Source: Oceanobacter sp045430275 (lineage in GTDB: Bacteria > Pseudomonadota > Gammaproteobacteria > Pseudomonadales > Oceanobacteraceae). From it: a stretch of 64,000 bases of DNA. The stretch is taken from contig JAILXU010000006.1 of the NCBI GenBank assembly GCA_045430275.1, positions 1-64,000 on the forward strand, read 5' to 3'. The notes beneath the pieces are model-generated. The model worked only from the letters and a program-made list of their open reading frames with translations. It ran no database searches and was not told the origin of the DNA. Shown here piece by piece: positions 52,309 through 61,875 of this stretch (positions are counted from its first letter, which is position 1; each line of letters begins with the position of its first letter). Both the position numbers and the translations under genes were made by a program.

Positions 52309-52629
52309 CTATGCCATTGCTTCAGAACATTTTGCAGTAGGCAGCCGGGGCAAACTTGCCGGATAGCACTCCAGCGTGCAGGCAATCAACTGGCGAGCAG
52401 GTGCCGACAAATCATGATGTAGGCGGTAATACACCCACTGTCCACGCTTTTCTCCTTCCAGTAAGCCTCCATTCCTCAGGATCGCCAGATGACGAGACAC
52501 TTTGGGTTGACTCAATTGCAAAACATCAGTCAGTTCACACACACACAGCTCACCATGATGTGCGACCAACAGCACAATTGACAGTCGGGTCTGATCACTC
52601 AGTAACTTGAACAGGTCCACCGGCAACAT
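52309..52629 (-). CDS. arsR: ArsR-family metal-responsive repressor
   Basis: 106 aa from the ATG at 52629, with GGAG eight bases upstream; an ATG at 52644 overlaps that site. The winged HTH is clear (LTDVLQLSQPKVSRHLAILRNGGLL). The metal site ELCVCEL at the recognition-helix base matches the As(III)-binding CVC motif of classical ArsR. More cysteines occur near the C terminus. An operator-like palindrome lies 31 bp upstream. It precedes arsH. Confidence 0.93.
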   Translation of the reverse strand: MLPVDLFKLLSDQTRLSIVLLVAHHGELCVCELTDVLQLSQPKVSRHLAILRNGGLLEGEKRGQWVYYRLHHDLSAPARQLIACTLECYPASLPRLPTAKCSEAMA

Positions 52630-52659
52630 ATTAACAACTCCCATCGAGCCAATTCATAA

Positions 52660-52677
52660 TATATGCTTTTTCATATA
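52660..52677. promoter_or_regulatory. ArsR operator-like palindrome
   Basis: TATATG (52660-52665) and CATATA (52672-52677) are perfect arms around CTTTTT. The AT-rich 6-6-6 layout matches ArsR/SmtB operators. It sits just upstream of arsR, so autorepression of arsR-arsH is likely. Confidence 0.65.
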
Positions 52678-52744
52678 CATAGAAACATCAAAGAGCAAAA
52701 AACACTCTTATCCCTCACAAAATTGGCAATATTTCTAATTATTA

Positions 52745-53089
52745 TTACAAGTCTATCGACAGATACAGCGGGCTTCCCGGAAACTCAAAGGGATAGCACA
52801 TAAAGTAACGGGACGACGCATCATCAGGCCATCCACGCGATACCTTACGAGGTACATCACCCCATTCCAGCGCCTCAATACAATAATGAAGAGACGGGTC
52901 TGGAAAGAGTGCGGCAAAAGCATCCGGCATTCCTTCAAGTGCTGTATCCAGCATTGTCGCTTCCGCTAATGCTTTATCTTCCGATAACTGCAGCAGCTTC
53001 TGTTTCCAGACATCATCCTGAATGCACTCAATCAGGAAATCGGCCACGTAGCGGTTGTGTATTTTCTTGCGTATGCGGGGGTTAGACAT
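52745..53089 (-). CDS. Small protein of unknown function
   Basis: 114 aa, not recognised. It is rich in acidic residues and aromatics in its second half (RYFMCYPFEFPGSPLYLSIDL), with a helical first half. There is no signal peptide or membrane segment. It lies between arsR and an SDR gene, same strand, with its own short flanks. Length and codon pattern look like a real gene, but no domain can be named. Confidence 0.55.
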   Translation of the reverse strand: MSNPRIRKKIHNRYVADFLIECIQDDVWKQKLLQLSEDKALAEATMLDTALEGMPDAFAALFPDPSLHYCIEALEWGDVPRKVSRGWPDDASSRYFMCYPFEFPGSPLYLSIDL

Positions 53090-53133
53090 TCATCAATACC
53101 ATTCAATCAGAAAAAAGACGCACGGATACGAGC

Positions 53134-53802
53134 CTACCACGGGAGAGTATCGCCATTTGCATGCCAGAACGTACCAGTGGTTCTCAAACCCAGTGCATCA
53201 ATACGTGATACCAGGCCGGTAGCAGCGCCTTCCGGGGTAATATCACCGGCAAAGTTCACCATTCGGGTCTGGACAAAGCCAGGATGCAACTGAGCAACCG
53301 CAATGCCACGCGGCTCCAGATCCATTGCCAGACTCTTGCCAAACGCATTCAATGCCGCTTTGGATGCACGATAACCATAATAACCACCGGACGTATTATC
53401 GGCCATGGAACCCATCCGACTGGTGATGTTGGCCACCTTTCCGCCTTCCGACATCAAGGGCAATATCGCCATGGTCATGCGCAAAGGCGCAATCGCATTA
53501 ATCTGTAACTGCTGCTCAATTTGATCAAACGCCATGTTATCCAGCGTTTCATTTTCAAAGATGCCCGCGTTATTAATCAGCACATCCACTTTTGGGCACA
53601 ACTCAGCTAAAACAGTCGTCAAACCCGAAACAGAATTTGCATCGGCAACATCGATACCCGTAATTACCTGGTCGGCCAACTGGTCCAACTCATCAGATGT
53701 TTCTCGACACACGGCCACGACTTGATCGCCCCGTGACGCCAAAATACGTGTTATGGCTAATCCAATCCCGCGATTAGCACCTGTAATAATCACCTGAGCC
53801 AT
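53134..53802 (-). CDS. Short-chain dehydrogenase (C-factor-like SDR)
   Basis: 222 aa from the ATG at 53802, with AGGAGG six bases upstream. The cofactor loop is TGANRGIG near residue 8, with NNAG (about 80), a Ser in ITSRMGS and the YxxxK in YYGYRASKAAL. The overall form resembles CsgA/C-factor SDRs, which often act in NADP-linked reductions; the substrate is unknown. A terminator separates it from nqrF. Confidence 0.88.
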   Translation of the reverse strand: MAQVIITGANRGIGLAITRILASRGDQVVAVCRETSDELDQLADQVITGIDVADANSVSGLTTVLAELCPKVDVLINNAGIFENETLDNMAFDQIEQQLQINAIAPLRMTMAILPLMSEGGKVANITSRMGSMADNTSGGYYGYRASKAALNAFGKSLAMDLEPRGIAVAQLHPGFVQTRMVNFAGDITPEGAATGLVSRIDALGLRTTGTFWHANGDTLPW

Positions 53803-53831
53803 CTTCATCCTCCTGAAAAGCAAAGCCTACA

Positions 53832-53870
53832 AAACAAAAAACCGCACCCGGGTTTCCCCGAATGCGGCTT
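53832..53870 (-). terminator. Terminator of the nqr operon
   Basis: On the minus strand AAGCCGCA pairs with TGCGGTT, and the inner CGGG pairs with CCCG, followed by a run of T. It lies 18 bp after the nqrF stop and ends the nqrA-F transcript. Confidence 0.88.
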
Positions 53871-53887
53871 TCTTTCAACAGTGACAA

Positions 53888-55120
53888 TTAACCGCCGAAA
53901 TCATCCAGCATGATGTTCTCAGGCTCAACACCCAGAGACAACAGCATGTTGATCACGGACTGGTTCATGATTGGAGGCCCACACATGTAGTACTCACAAT
54001 CTTCTGGCGCTTCATGGTCACGCAGATACTGTTCATACAGTACGTTGTGAATAAATCCAGTCAGGCCATCCCAGTTATCTTCAGGCTGCGGATCTGACAT
54101 GGCAACGTGCCAGTCAAAGTTCTCATTTTCTGCAGCCAGTTGATCATATTCATCCTGATAGAACAGCTCACGCAGAGAACGTGCACCGTACCAGAAGCTG
54201 ATCTTGCGCTTGGAGTTCAAACGCTTCAACTGGTCAAAGATGTGAGAGCGCATGGGAGCCATGCCCGCACCACCACCAATGAATACCATTTCAGCATCGG
54301 TGTCTCTGGCGAAGAACTCACCAAATGGCCCATATACTGTCACCTTGTCACCTGGCTTCAGGTTAAAGACAAAGGACGACATGATGCCAGCCGGAATACC
54401 GGTAGAACCTGGAGGTGGTGTCGCAATACGAATATTGAACTTGACCACACCCTGCTCTTCCGGGTAGTTCGCCATGGAGTAAGCACGAATACAATCTTCT
54501 GTATTCACGGCCTTGATATCAAAGAAGCCAAAGCGTTCCCAGTCACCACGATACTCTTCTTCAATATCGAAGTCCGAGTAGTTGATTTCGTACGGAGGGC
54601 ACTCAAGCTGAACATAACCACCGGCACGGAAGTCAACGTTCTCACCTTCTGGCAGACGCAGAGTCAACTCTTTAATAAAGGTAGCCATATTCGGATTGGA
54701 TTCAACCGTGGTTTCCCACTTCTTGACACCGAATACTTCTTCATCAACGACAACGGTCATGTCCTGCTTAACCGGCACCTGACAAGACAAGCGCCAGCCT
54801 TCACGAGCTTCACCCTTGGTGAAGTGAGACTCTTCCGTTGGCAGCATGGAGCCACCACCGTCTGTTACCTGACACTTACACTGTGCACAGGTACCGCCGC
54901 CGCCACAGGCTGACGACAGGAAGATACCGTTGGCTGCCAGTGTACCCAGCAATTTGCCACCGGCTTCGGTTTCGACTTCACGCTCACCATTGATGAAAAT
55001 CTTGACGCTACCGGTATTCACCAGTTTCGTTCGAGCACTCAGAATGATAGCTACCAATGACAATACGATCACGGTAAACATCACCACGCCGAGTACCAAC
55101 GTGGAAGTTTGTACATCCAT
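53888..55120 (-). CDS. nqrF: Na+-NQR subunit F
   Basis: 410 aa. NqrF takes electrons from NADH into the sodium-pumping complex. One N-terminal membrane helix (about 6-28) is followed by a [2Fe-2S] ferredoxin domain with C72, C78, C81 and C113. FAD- and NADH-binding domains follow (IRAYSMANYPEE, FIGGGAGMAPMRSH, YMCGPPIMNQSV). It is the last gene of the operon. Confidence 0.98.
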   Translation of the reverse strand: MDVQTSTLVLGVVMFTVIVLSLVAIILSARTKLVNTGSVKIFINGEREVETEAGGKLLGTLAANGIFLSSACGGGGTCAQCKCQVTDGGGSMLPTEESHFTKGEAREGWRLSCQVPVKQDMTVVVDEEVFGVKKWETTVESNPNMATFIKELTLRLPEGENVDFRAGGYVQLECPPYEINYSDFDIEEEYRGDWERFGFFDIKAVNTEDCIRAYSMANYPEEQGVVKFNIRIATPPPGSTGIPAGIMSSFVFNLKPGDKVTVYGPFGEFFARDTDAEMVFIGGGAGMAPMRSHIFDQLKRLNSKRKISFWYGARSLRELFYQDEYDQLAAENENFDWHVAMSDPQPEDNWDGLTGFIHNVLYEQYLRDHEAPEDCEYYMCGPPIMNQSVINMLLSLGVEPENIMLDDFGG

Positions 55121-55132
55121 AGTATTGCCCCC

Positions 55133-55747
55133 TTACAGTGAAACGCCAGAGAATGACATAAAGCCCAAAGACATCAGGCCAACCGTCATAAAGGTGATAC
55201 CCAGACCCTGAAGACCAGCCGGTACATCGCTGTATTTCAGTTTCTCACGGATACCCGCCAATGCAGTGATCGCCAATGCCCAACCAATGCCCGCACCAAT
55301 GCCATAAACGGTACTTTCACCAAAGTTGTAGTCACGCTCAACCATAAAGAGAGACGCACCCATGATGGCACAGTTCACCGTGATCAACGGCAGGAAAACA
55401 CCCAGCGCGTTGTAGAGCGCAGGAACGTATTTATCCAGAACCATTTCCAAAATCTGAACCATCGCTGCAATAACACCGATATACGTCAGCAGACCCAGAA
55501 AGCTCAGATCAACCGTTGCGAAATCATCAGACACCCAAGTCAGAGCGCCTTCTTTCAAGATACCGGTATAGATCAGGTTATTGACTGGTACTGTAATCGC
55601 CAGCACGACAATAACCGCAATCCCCAACCCCAGAGCAGTCTGGATTTTTTTGGAAATTGCCAGGAAAGTACACATGCCCAAAAAGAAGGACAGTGCCATA
55701 TTTTCAACAAAAATCGCCTTAATCAGCAGGCTGATATAGTGTTCCAT
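55133..55747 (-). CDS. nqrE: Na+-NQR subunit E
   Basis: 204 aa, a six-helix membrane protein. Together with NqrD it holds an iron site between half-membrane helices. Segments FLGMCTFLAISKKIQTALGLG and VNCAIMGASLFMVERDY are typical, each carrying a conserved Cys. It shares one base with the nqrD stop. Confidence 0.97.
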   Translation of the reverse strand: MEHYISLLIKAIFVENMALSFFLGMCTFLAISKKIQTALGLGIAVIVVLAITVPVNNLIYTGILKEGALTWVSDDFATVDLSFLGLLTYIGVIAAMVQILEMVLDKYVPALYNALGVFLPLITVNCAIMGASLFMVERDYNFGESTVYGIGAGIGWALAITALAGIREKLKYSDVPAGLQGLGITFMTVGLMSLGFMSFSGVSL

Positions 55748-56409
55748 TAGTGGCCTCCTGAGTGTTCAGTATTAGGCAGGATCTTGAACTCGGACTCTTC
55801 AATCTGGTCTTTCTTCCAGGTACGCAGCACCCAGATGAAACCACCAATAATAAAGAAGGCAGAAGGTGGCAACAGCAACAGACCATTAGACTGATACCAA
55901 CCACCATCTGTCACCAGAGGCAGGATCTCAATACCGAACAACTTGCCAGCACCGAACAGTTCACGGAAGAACGCAACAGTAATCAGAACGACGGAGTAGC
56001 CCAGACCGTTACCAATACCATCGAAGAAGCTCATCACAGGGCCATTCTTCATCGCGAACGCTTCAGCACGTCCCATTACAATACAGTTAGTAATAATCAA
56101 ACCAACAAAGACAGACAGCTGCTTACTGACTTCATAAGCAAATGCCTTGAGGATTTGATCCACCACGATGACCAAAGAAGCAATAATAATCATCTGCACG
56201 ATGATTCGAATGTTATTTGGAATGTGGTTACGAATCAGGGCAATACCCAGATTCGAAAAGGCCGTTACAGAGGTCAGTGCCAGACACATAACCAATGTCA
56301 CGTTCATGCTGGTGGTTACCGCCAGCGCAGAACATACACCCAGAATCTGAACCGCAATCGGGTTCTGGCTGAATAGAGGTTCGGTAAGAACTTTCTTCAG
56401 ATCAGACAT
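55747..56409 (-). CDS. nqrD: Na+-NQR subunit D
   Basis: 220 aa, a membrane protein homologous to NqrE in inverted topology. LGVCSALAVTTSMNVTLVM and ITNCIVMGRAEAFAMKN include the Cys ligands of the iron centre. It starts 1 bp after nqrC ends and touches nqrE. Confidence 0.97.
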   Translation of the reverse strand: MSDLKKVLTEPLFSQNPIAVQILGVCSALAVTTSMNVTLVMCLALTSVTAFSNLGIALIRNHIPNNIRIIVQMIIIASLVIVVDQILKAFAYEVSKQLSVFVGLIITNCIVMGRAEAFAMKNGPVMSFFDGIGNGLGYSVVLITVAFFRELFGAGKLFGIEILPLVTDGGWYQSNGLLLLPPSAFFIIGGFIWVLRTWKKDQIEESEFKILPNTEHSGGH

Positions 56410-56410
56410 A

Positions 56411-57208
56411 TCAAGCCCCCTGTCCCTTCAGTTGTTTAAGCAAGCCACCGAAGGCCTTGTCACCGACCCAGAAGCGCACCAGATTACTCACACCACGACT
56501 GGTCAAAGTAGCTCCGGACAAGCCATCAATCTGGTGTGCATCACCTTGTGGAGCCACACCTTTAACGACTTCAATCGCCAGGTCACCAGAGGTATCGTGA
56601 AGTTTCTTGCCTTCCCACAGTGCTTTCCACTTAGGATTGTCCACTTCACCACCCAGTCCCGGGGTTTCAGCATGAGAGTAGAAACCCAGACCTACGATGG
56701 TTTCCATATCACCTTCCAGTGCCAGGAAGCCGTACAGCGTAGACCACAAGCCATAGCCATGAACCGGGAGAACGATTGTTTCGACGCCTTTGGCAGTTTC
56801 AACCAGATACACCGCTGCAAACTTCTCCAGACGACGAATACTGGCTTCATCTTCATCAGAGTTCAGAGTGCGAGACAGTTCTGGCATTTTAGCCGACTTG
56901 CGCTGATCAAAGTTCTCAACGGTCAGGTTGGCATCACGAATTTCCTGCAGCTCCGCTTCACTTGCGAAACGTCCCGCTTCAAGATTAACGATGCGAGTGG
57001 AAATCTGATTGAACTGCTCATCAACAGGTGAACCTTCAACATACAAACCCGCTGCCTTCAAAACAGCGGCTTTCTTGTCGTTGGCTTTGTTCAGGTTCTG
57101 CTGGTCTTTCAGTCCAACTGCTGCACCAGCAACAATCACCGAGCACACCAGACACAGCAGAATAGCGACGGTTAACGTCTTGGAAATGCTGTCGTTATTA
57201 GCTGACAC
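56411..57208 (-). CDS. nqrC: Na+-NQR subunit C
   Basis: 265 aa from a GTG start at 57208 (VSANNDSISKTLTVAI), which has AGGAGG upstream; a longer ATG start at 57253 would add 15 residues unlike NqrC. One membrane helix is at about 13-33. The FMN is attached to Thr in GLSGATLTSRG near the C terminus. The gene overlaps the nqrB end by 11 bp. Confidence 0.95.
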   Translation of the reverse strand: MSANNDSISKTLTVAILLCLVCSVIVAGAAVGLKDQQNLNKANDKKAAVLKAAGLYVEGSPVDEQFNQISTRIVNLEAGRFASEAELQEIRDANLTVENFDQRKSAKMPELSRTLNSDEDEASIRRLEKFAAVYLVETAKGVETIVLPVHGYGLWSTLYGFLALEGDMETIVGLGFYSHAETPGLGGEVDNPKWKALWEGKKLHDTSGDLAIEVVKGVAPQGDAHQIDGLSGATLTSRGVSNLVRFWVGDKAFGGLLKQLKGQGA

Positions 57209-58409
57209 GGGCAACCCTCCTCTTGATGTTGGCCTGGACAACGAAATGGTCAATCAAAGGCGCAAACAGGTTGGCAAACAGAATTGCCAGCATCATGCCC
57301 TCTGGGAACGCCGGATTCACAACACGGATCAGAACAACCATGAAGCCAATCAGCGCACCAAAATACCATTTACCTTTATTGGTCATGGATGCGGATACAG
57401 GATCGGTTGCCATGAAGATCATACCGAATGCAAAGCCACCCAAAACCAGGTGCCAGTACCACGGCAAAGCAAACATTGGGTTAGTATCTGAGCCAATCAC
57501 GTTCAACAACAGACTGGTTGCGAACATACCGATCATGACACCCGCCACAATACGCCAGGACGCGATCTTCATTGACAGCAGAACCGCACCACCAATCAGA
57601 ATGGCAAAGGTACTGGTTTCACCCATAGAGCCCTGAAGTGTTCCAAAGAATGCTTCAGCCCAGCTGGTGCCAGAAGCAACGATGGCATCAACACCACCTT
57701 CAGCGGCATTACCCAGCGCAGTTGCACCAGAGAAACCGTCAGCCGCTGTCCAGACAGCATTACCAGACATGTCAGCCGGGTATGCAAAGAACAGGAATGC
57801 ACGACCGGTCAGAGCCGGGTTGAGGAAGTTTTTGCCAGTACCGCCAAAGATTTCCTTACCAATCACGACACCGAACGTAATGCCCAGAGCAACCTGCCAC
57901 AGAGGAATGGTTGCAGGCAAAATCAGCGCGAACAGAATGGAAGTAACAAAGAAACCCTCGTTCACTTCGTGACGACGGATCGTTGCAAACATCACTTCCC
58001 AGAAGCCACCAACGATAAAGGTGGTCAGATAAACCGGCAGGAAGTACGCCGCCCCAAACACCATATTGTCCCAGAGGCTGGCGGCGTTATGCGCGCTCCC
58101 CCCGAACAGGCTGATCAAGACTTCACGCCAGCCTTCAATCGGTGTACCTGCACCCGCAGCAATCGCTTCGTTGGCTTGTAAACCGATGTTGTACATACCG
58201 AACAGCAAGGCCGGGAAAGTACATGCCCAAACCGTGATCATAATACGCTTGAGGTCGATACCATCGCGCACATGAGCAGTGTTGTTAGTGACATTCGGTG
58301 GTGAGAAAAGACCGGTATCCAATGCTTCGTACAGCGGATACATTTTCTCGTATTTGCCGCCTTTCTCAAACAAAGGCGCCATCTTGTCCAAAGTATTACG
58401 CAGACCCAT
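57198..58409 (-). CDS. nqrB: Na+-NQR subunit B
   Basis: 403 aa with about ten membrane helices. FMN is bound to Thr in GFSGATALGNA. NqrB forms the main sodium path and binds riboflavin. GGTGKNFLNPALTGRAF and VSASMTNKGKWYFGA are family stretches. It lies 2 bp after nqrA. Confidence 0.97.
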   Translation of the reverse strand: MGLRNTLDKMAPLFEKGGKYEKMYPLYEALDTGLFSPPNVTNNTAHVRDGIDLKRIMITVWACTFPALLFGMYNIGLQANEAIAAGAGTPIEGWREVLISLFGGSAHNAASLWDNMVFGAAYFLPVYLTTFIVGGFWEVMFATIRRHEVNEGFFVTSILFALILPATIPLWQVALGITFGVVIGKEIFGGTGKNFLNPALTGRAFLFFAYPADMSGNAVWTAADGFSGATALGNAAEGGVDAIVASGTSWAEAFFGTLQGSMGETSTFAILIGGAVLLSMKIASWRIVAGVMIGMFATSLLLNVIGSDTNPMFALPWYWHLVLGGFAFGMIFMATDPVSASMTNKGKWYFGALIGFMVVLIRVVNPAFPEGMMLAILFANLFAPLIDHFVVQANIKRRVARVS

Positions 58410-58411
58410 GA

Positions 58412-59746
58412 TTAACCCTCCGCTTCAATACAAGTCAGATTTTTGCGCAGGATCGGGCCGTACTCATACTTGCCCGGACAAACGAACGTACACAGAGCCA
58501 GATCGTCTTCATCCAGTTCCAGAGCGCCCAGAGCAATGGCCGTATCCATGTCTTCAACGATCAGTGCACGCAGCAACTGGGTTGGTAACACGTCCAGCGG
58601 CATAATGCGTTCATAGGTGCCCACTGGCACCATGGCTCGCTCACTGCCATTGGTGGTTGTGGTAAAGGTGAACGCCTTCTTCATAAACTTCGACAGGTAA
58701 ATCGGCATCACAGAGAAGCGATTCAGGCCCGGAGAGAAGTAATGCAGCATTGGACGATCACGACCTTCCAGCAACACAGAAATCTGATTGTGGAAACGAC
58801 CCAGGAAGTGCATGCCTTCAGATGCTGTGCGTCCACCGAAAACAGAACCGGAAATGATTCGGTTTTCACCGTCGAACAGTTCATCTTTGGTCAGCTCTGA
58901 CAAGTTGGCACCCGTCAGGGTACGAACCAGACGTGGCTGTTTAACACGAGGGCCCGCCAGAGAGATAACACGCTCGGAGTTCAATTGACCGGTTGTGAAC
59001 AACTGACCAATTGCAATCACGTCCTGATAGTTTGCTGTCCAGACCGTGCGATTTTCGCTGGCTGGATACAGGAAGTGAATGTGCGTTCCAACCAGACCGG
59101 CTGGATGAACACCGTCAAACTCTTCGGTTTGCTCAACACCGGCTGCTGGAATATCAGCGCCCGGAGCTTTACCAACGTACAGCTTGCCATCCGTCAGACA
59201 CGACAAAACCTGCAAACCCTGCTGGAATGCATTCGCTTGTTCACGAATGATCAGCGCAGGATCCGCCGCCAGAGGGTTAGTATCCATAACGGATACAAAA
59301 ATAGCCTCAGGCTTGCTGTCGATTGCCGGTACTTTGGAATAAGGACGTGTTTTCAGCGTTGTCCACAAACCGGACGCCACCAAATTATCACGCACTTGTT
59401 CAAAGCTCAGGGATGACAGTTCTGCTGCGTCATAGCGGCTGAATGTCATTTCATCATCGCCATCAAGCTCGATGACAACAGACAAGAATTTCCGCTTTTC
59501 TCCACGGTTGATGGCTTTCACCATCCCCGCTGCTGGAGCGGTGTATTGCACACCTTCGGTTTTCTTGTCAGTGAATAAGACCTGTCCCTTCTTAACCCGA
59601 TCACCTACCCGAACAGCCATTGTGGGCTTCATGCCCACATAATCGTCTCCCAGTAACGCGACTTCCGTTACTGTATGACCCGATGTAATGGTTTGCTCAG
59701 GAGTGCCAGCGATGGGTAAGTCGAGACCTTTTTTAATTTTGATCAT
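58412..59746 (-). CDS. nqrA: Na+-NQR subunit A
   Basis: 444 aa, the soluble cytoplasmic subunit, with ubiquinone-site features. The N terminus IKIKKGLDLPIAGTPEQ is characteristic. It is the first gene of the operon, with a leader of about 160 nt from the predicted promoter. Confidence 0.97.
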   Translation of the reverse strand: MIKIKKGLDLPIAGTPEQTITSGHTVTEVALLGDDYVGMKPTMAVRVGDRVKKGQVLFTDKKTEGVQYTAPAAGMVKAINRGEKRKFLSVVIELDGDDEMTFSRYDAAELSSLSFEQVRDNLVASGLWTTLKTRPYSKVPAIDSKPEAIFVSVMDTNPLAADPALIIREQANAFQQGLQVLSCLTDGKLYVGKAPGADIPAAGVEQTEEFDGVHPAGLVGTHIHFLYPASENRTVWTANYQDVIAIGQLFTTGQLNSERVISLAGPRVKQPRLVRTLTGANLSELTKDELFDGENRIISGSVFGGRTASEGMHFLGRFHNQISVLLEGRDRPMLHYFSPGLNRFSVMPIYLSKFMKKAFTFTTTTNGSERAMVPVGTYERIMPLDVLPTQLLRALIVEDMDTAIALGALELDEDDLALCTFVCPGKYEYGPILRKNLTCIEAEG

Positions 59747-60051
59747 ATGCCTCGCCTAATCACTTTGCTGCCAGGACCGTCCCCAATCCAGATACAAAAA
59801 ACACGCGACCTCCCCCGAAAACAGAGGCGACCCCGTGTTACTTGTGATTCAAATTGAGAAACAAGCACCTGGAGACTCGTTTACTAAAGTTACTAAGTTA
59901 AAAATCTGGGGCAGATTATAAAGAGGCCACTCACATTAATCCAGAGTGGTTCTTAACAAGGCAAAGGAAGGAATGTACGACTTCAGGAGGATTTCATGCC
60001 ATTCACGAGTACTGTTTGTGAACCAAATAGGCCAACCATAACAACACCCAC
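59747..60051. other. Intergenic region between nqrA and gap
   Basis: About 305 bp without a gene. It holds the predicted nqr promoter and the direct repeat TTACTAA within 59880-59900, downstream of that promoter on the minus strand. Nothing else was seen. Confidence 0.5.
59915..59943 (-). promoter_or_regulatory. Predicted nqr operon promoter
   Basis: On the minus strand a perfect TATAAT (59915-59920) has TGGATT (59938-59943) 17 bp upstream. Start would be near 59908. The -35 is weak, so an activator could be involved. Confidence 0.55.
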
Positions 60052-60076
60052 AAAAAAGCCGCCCGAAGGCGGCTTT
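60052..60076 (-). terminator. Terminator after gap
   Basis: AAAGCCGCC and GGCGGCTTT form a stem around the stable tetraloop TTCG (minus strand), followed by six T. It lies 24 bp after the gap stop. Confidence 0.9.
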
Positions 60077-60099
60077 AAACTACCGGAGCGAATTCACGA

Positions 60100-61542
60100 T
60101 CAGGCAGGGTAAACCGGGTATTCCACACCACACACCTGGTGCGCGATACGGACAACCTGACGGCTGTAACCGTATTCGTTATCGTACCAAACGTACAGGT
60201 TAACGTGAGAACCATTCACGATAGTGGCTTTGGCATCAACAATACCGGCATGGCTGTTGCCAACAAAATCGCTTGAAACCACTTCAGGGGAGCTGACCCA
60301 ATCGATCTGACGGTTCAATTCAGGGCTCAGAGAAGCAGAACGCAGGAAGGTATTCACCTCTTCCACGCCCACTTCTTTATTCAGGTTCAGAGACAGAATC
60401 GCCATGGAGACATTTGGTGTAGGAACGCGAATCGCGTTGCCTGTCAGCTTGCCAGCCAGCTCAGGCAAGGCCTTGGAAACCGCTTTGGCCGCGCCAGTTT
60501 CAGTGATTACCATGTTCAGCGGTGCAGAACGACCACGACGATCACCGTTGTGGTAATTATCGATCAGATTCTGGTCGTTGGTATAGGAGTGAACCGTTTC
60601 AACGTGACCACTGATGATGCCGTACTCGTCATTCATCACCTTCAGAACAGGCGTGATGGCGTTAGTGGTACAGGACGCTGCGGAAACAATCTTGTCACCG
60701 GCATCAATGATGTTGTGGTTAATACCGTAAACAACGTTTTTCAGGTCGCCCTTGCCAGGTGCCGTCAACAGAACGCGGGCTGCGCCTGGACATTGCAGGT
60801 GCTGGGACAAACCATCTTCATCACGCCACACACCGGTGTTATCGATCACCAGTGCGTTATTGATACCGTACTGAGTGTAATCCACTTCAGAAGGGTTGTT
60901 GGCGTAAATGATTTTGATGTAGTTGCCGTTAGCGATGATCGCTTCGTTTTCTTCATCAATGCTCAGGCTGCCACGGAACGTACCGTGAATAGAGTCACGA
61001 CGCAGCAAGCTGGCGCGTTTGACCAGGTCTTCACCTTTACCACGACGCACAACGATTGCACGCAGACGCAAGCCTCGGCCACCACCGGATTTTTCAATCA
61101 GGATACGCGCCAGCAAGCGGCCGATACGACCAAAGCCGTACAAAACGATGTCACGATTTTCGCCATCGGCTTCGTCCTGACCAATCGCATCGCCCAGTTC
61201 AGCAATAACAAAATCTTTCAGATCCTGACCATTGCCTTCGTTACGGAATTTCACCGCCAGACGACCGATATCAACATGAATGCTGTTGATATCCAGCTCA
61301 GCCAGAACCTGAACGATTGGGAATGTATCCAGAACAGACAGCTCTTGCTCTTCCATGTGACGAACAAAGCGGTGTGCTTTCATCAGCTCGATCACGGAGC
61401 GGTTGATCACCGGGCGTCCGTATACAGAGGTAATTACGTTCTTGTTGCGGTACAGGCCGCCAATCATTGGGATCATGGCTTCCGCAGTAGATTCGCGGTC
61501 AGTCCAGTCCTGCAAGCAGGATTCACGCATGTCTTGGGTCAC
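60100..61542 (-). CDS. gap: Glyceraldehyde-3-phosphate dehydrogenase, long form
   Basis: 480 aa, about 140 residues longer than common GAPDH at the N terminus. The Rossmann motif VLYGFGRIGRLLARIL begins near 130, and the catalytic Cys is in SAASCTTNAITPVLKV, with the usual His in the next third. The N-terminal extension (AHRFVRHMEEQELSVLDTFP) is the form known from Pseudomonas (PA3001 type), also next to nqr and mfd. Direction of use in glycolysis or gluconeogenesis cannot be told. It is divergent from mfd. Confidence 0.93.
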   Translation of the reverse strand: MTQDMRESCLQDWTDRESTAEAMIPMIGGLYRNKNVITSVYGRPVINRSVIELMKAHRFVRHMEEQELSVLDTFPIVQVLAELDINSIHVDIGRLAVKFRNEGNGQDLKDFVIAELGDAIGQDEADGENRDIVLYGFGRIGRLLARILIEKSGGGRGLRLRAIVVRRGKGEDLVKRASLLRRDSIHGTFRGSLSIDEENEAIIANGNYIKIIYANNPSEVDYTQYGINNALVIDNTGVWRDEDGLSQHLQCPGAARVLLTAPGKGDLKNVVYGINHNIIDAGDKIVSAASCTTNAITPVLKVMNDEYGIISGHVETVHSYTNDQNLIDNYHNGDRRGRSAPLNMVITETGAAKAVSKALPELAGKLTGNAIRVPTPNVSMAILSLNLNKEVGVEEVNTFLRSASLSPELNRQIDWVSSPEVVSSDFVGNSHAGIVDAKATIVNGSHVNLYVWYDNEYGYSRQVVRIAHQVCGVEYPVYPA

Positions 61543-61875
61543 AGGTACACCTTCCGTTTCAGGTCTTCATTACTCGTAGAGTCTAATGCCGCTGGCATTG
61601 CCGCACCGCCGCAACAGTTGAAACAACAATGAGCTCCACCAGGGCCAGTCGGTGGCCGATTATGCCTACGAAGCGCCAAAATCACAATTGACCCAAATGC
61701 AAGTGTTCACCAGAAAAAACCCGATGGCGTGTTAATTCATGCGAACAAGGTCAAAATTCAGCCTGCACTACCACTTCACTCAGACCTTGGTCTAGCTCTT
61801 TCAACACCCCACTCTCCCGCCCACTCCGGCTTTCCAGTAAACTGCCGCCTTCATCAAACACAGTTCGGATACGAC
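61543..61875. other. Divergent gap-mfd intergenic region
   Basis: 333 bp. It holds the predicted gap promoter (61659-61687) and must hold that of mfd, for which TTGACC near 61689 lacks a good -10. No gene or repeat was seen. Confidence 0.4.
61659..61687 (-). promoter_or_regulatory. Predicted gap promoter
   Basis: On the minus strand TTGTGA (61682-61687) and CATAAT (61659-61664) are 17 bp apart; start would be near 61652, giving a 5' UTR of about 110 nt. Confidence 0.5.
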
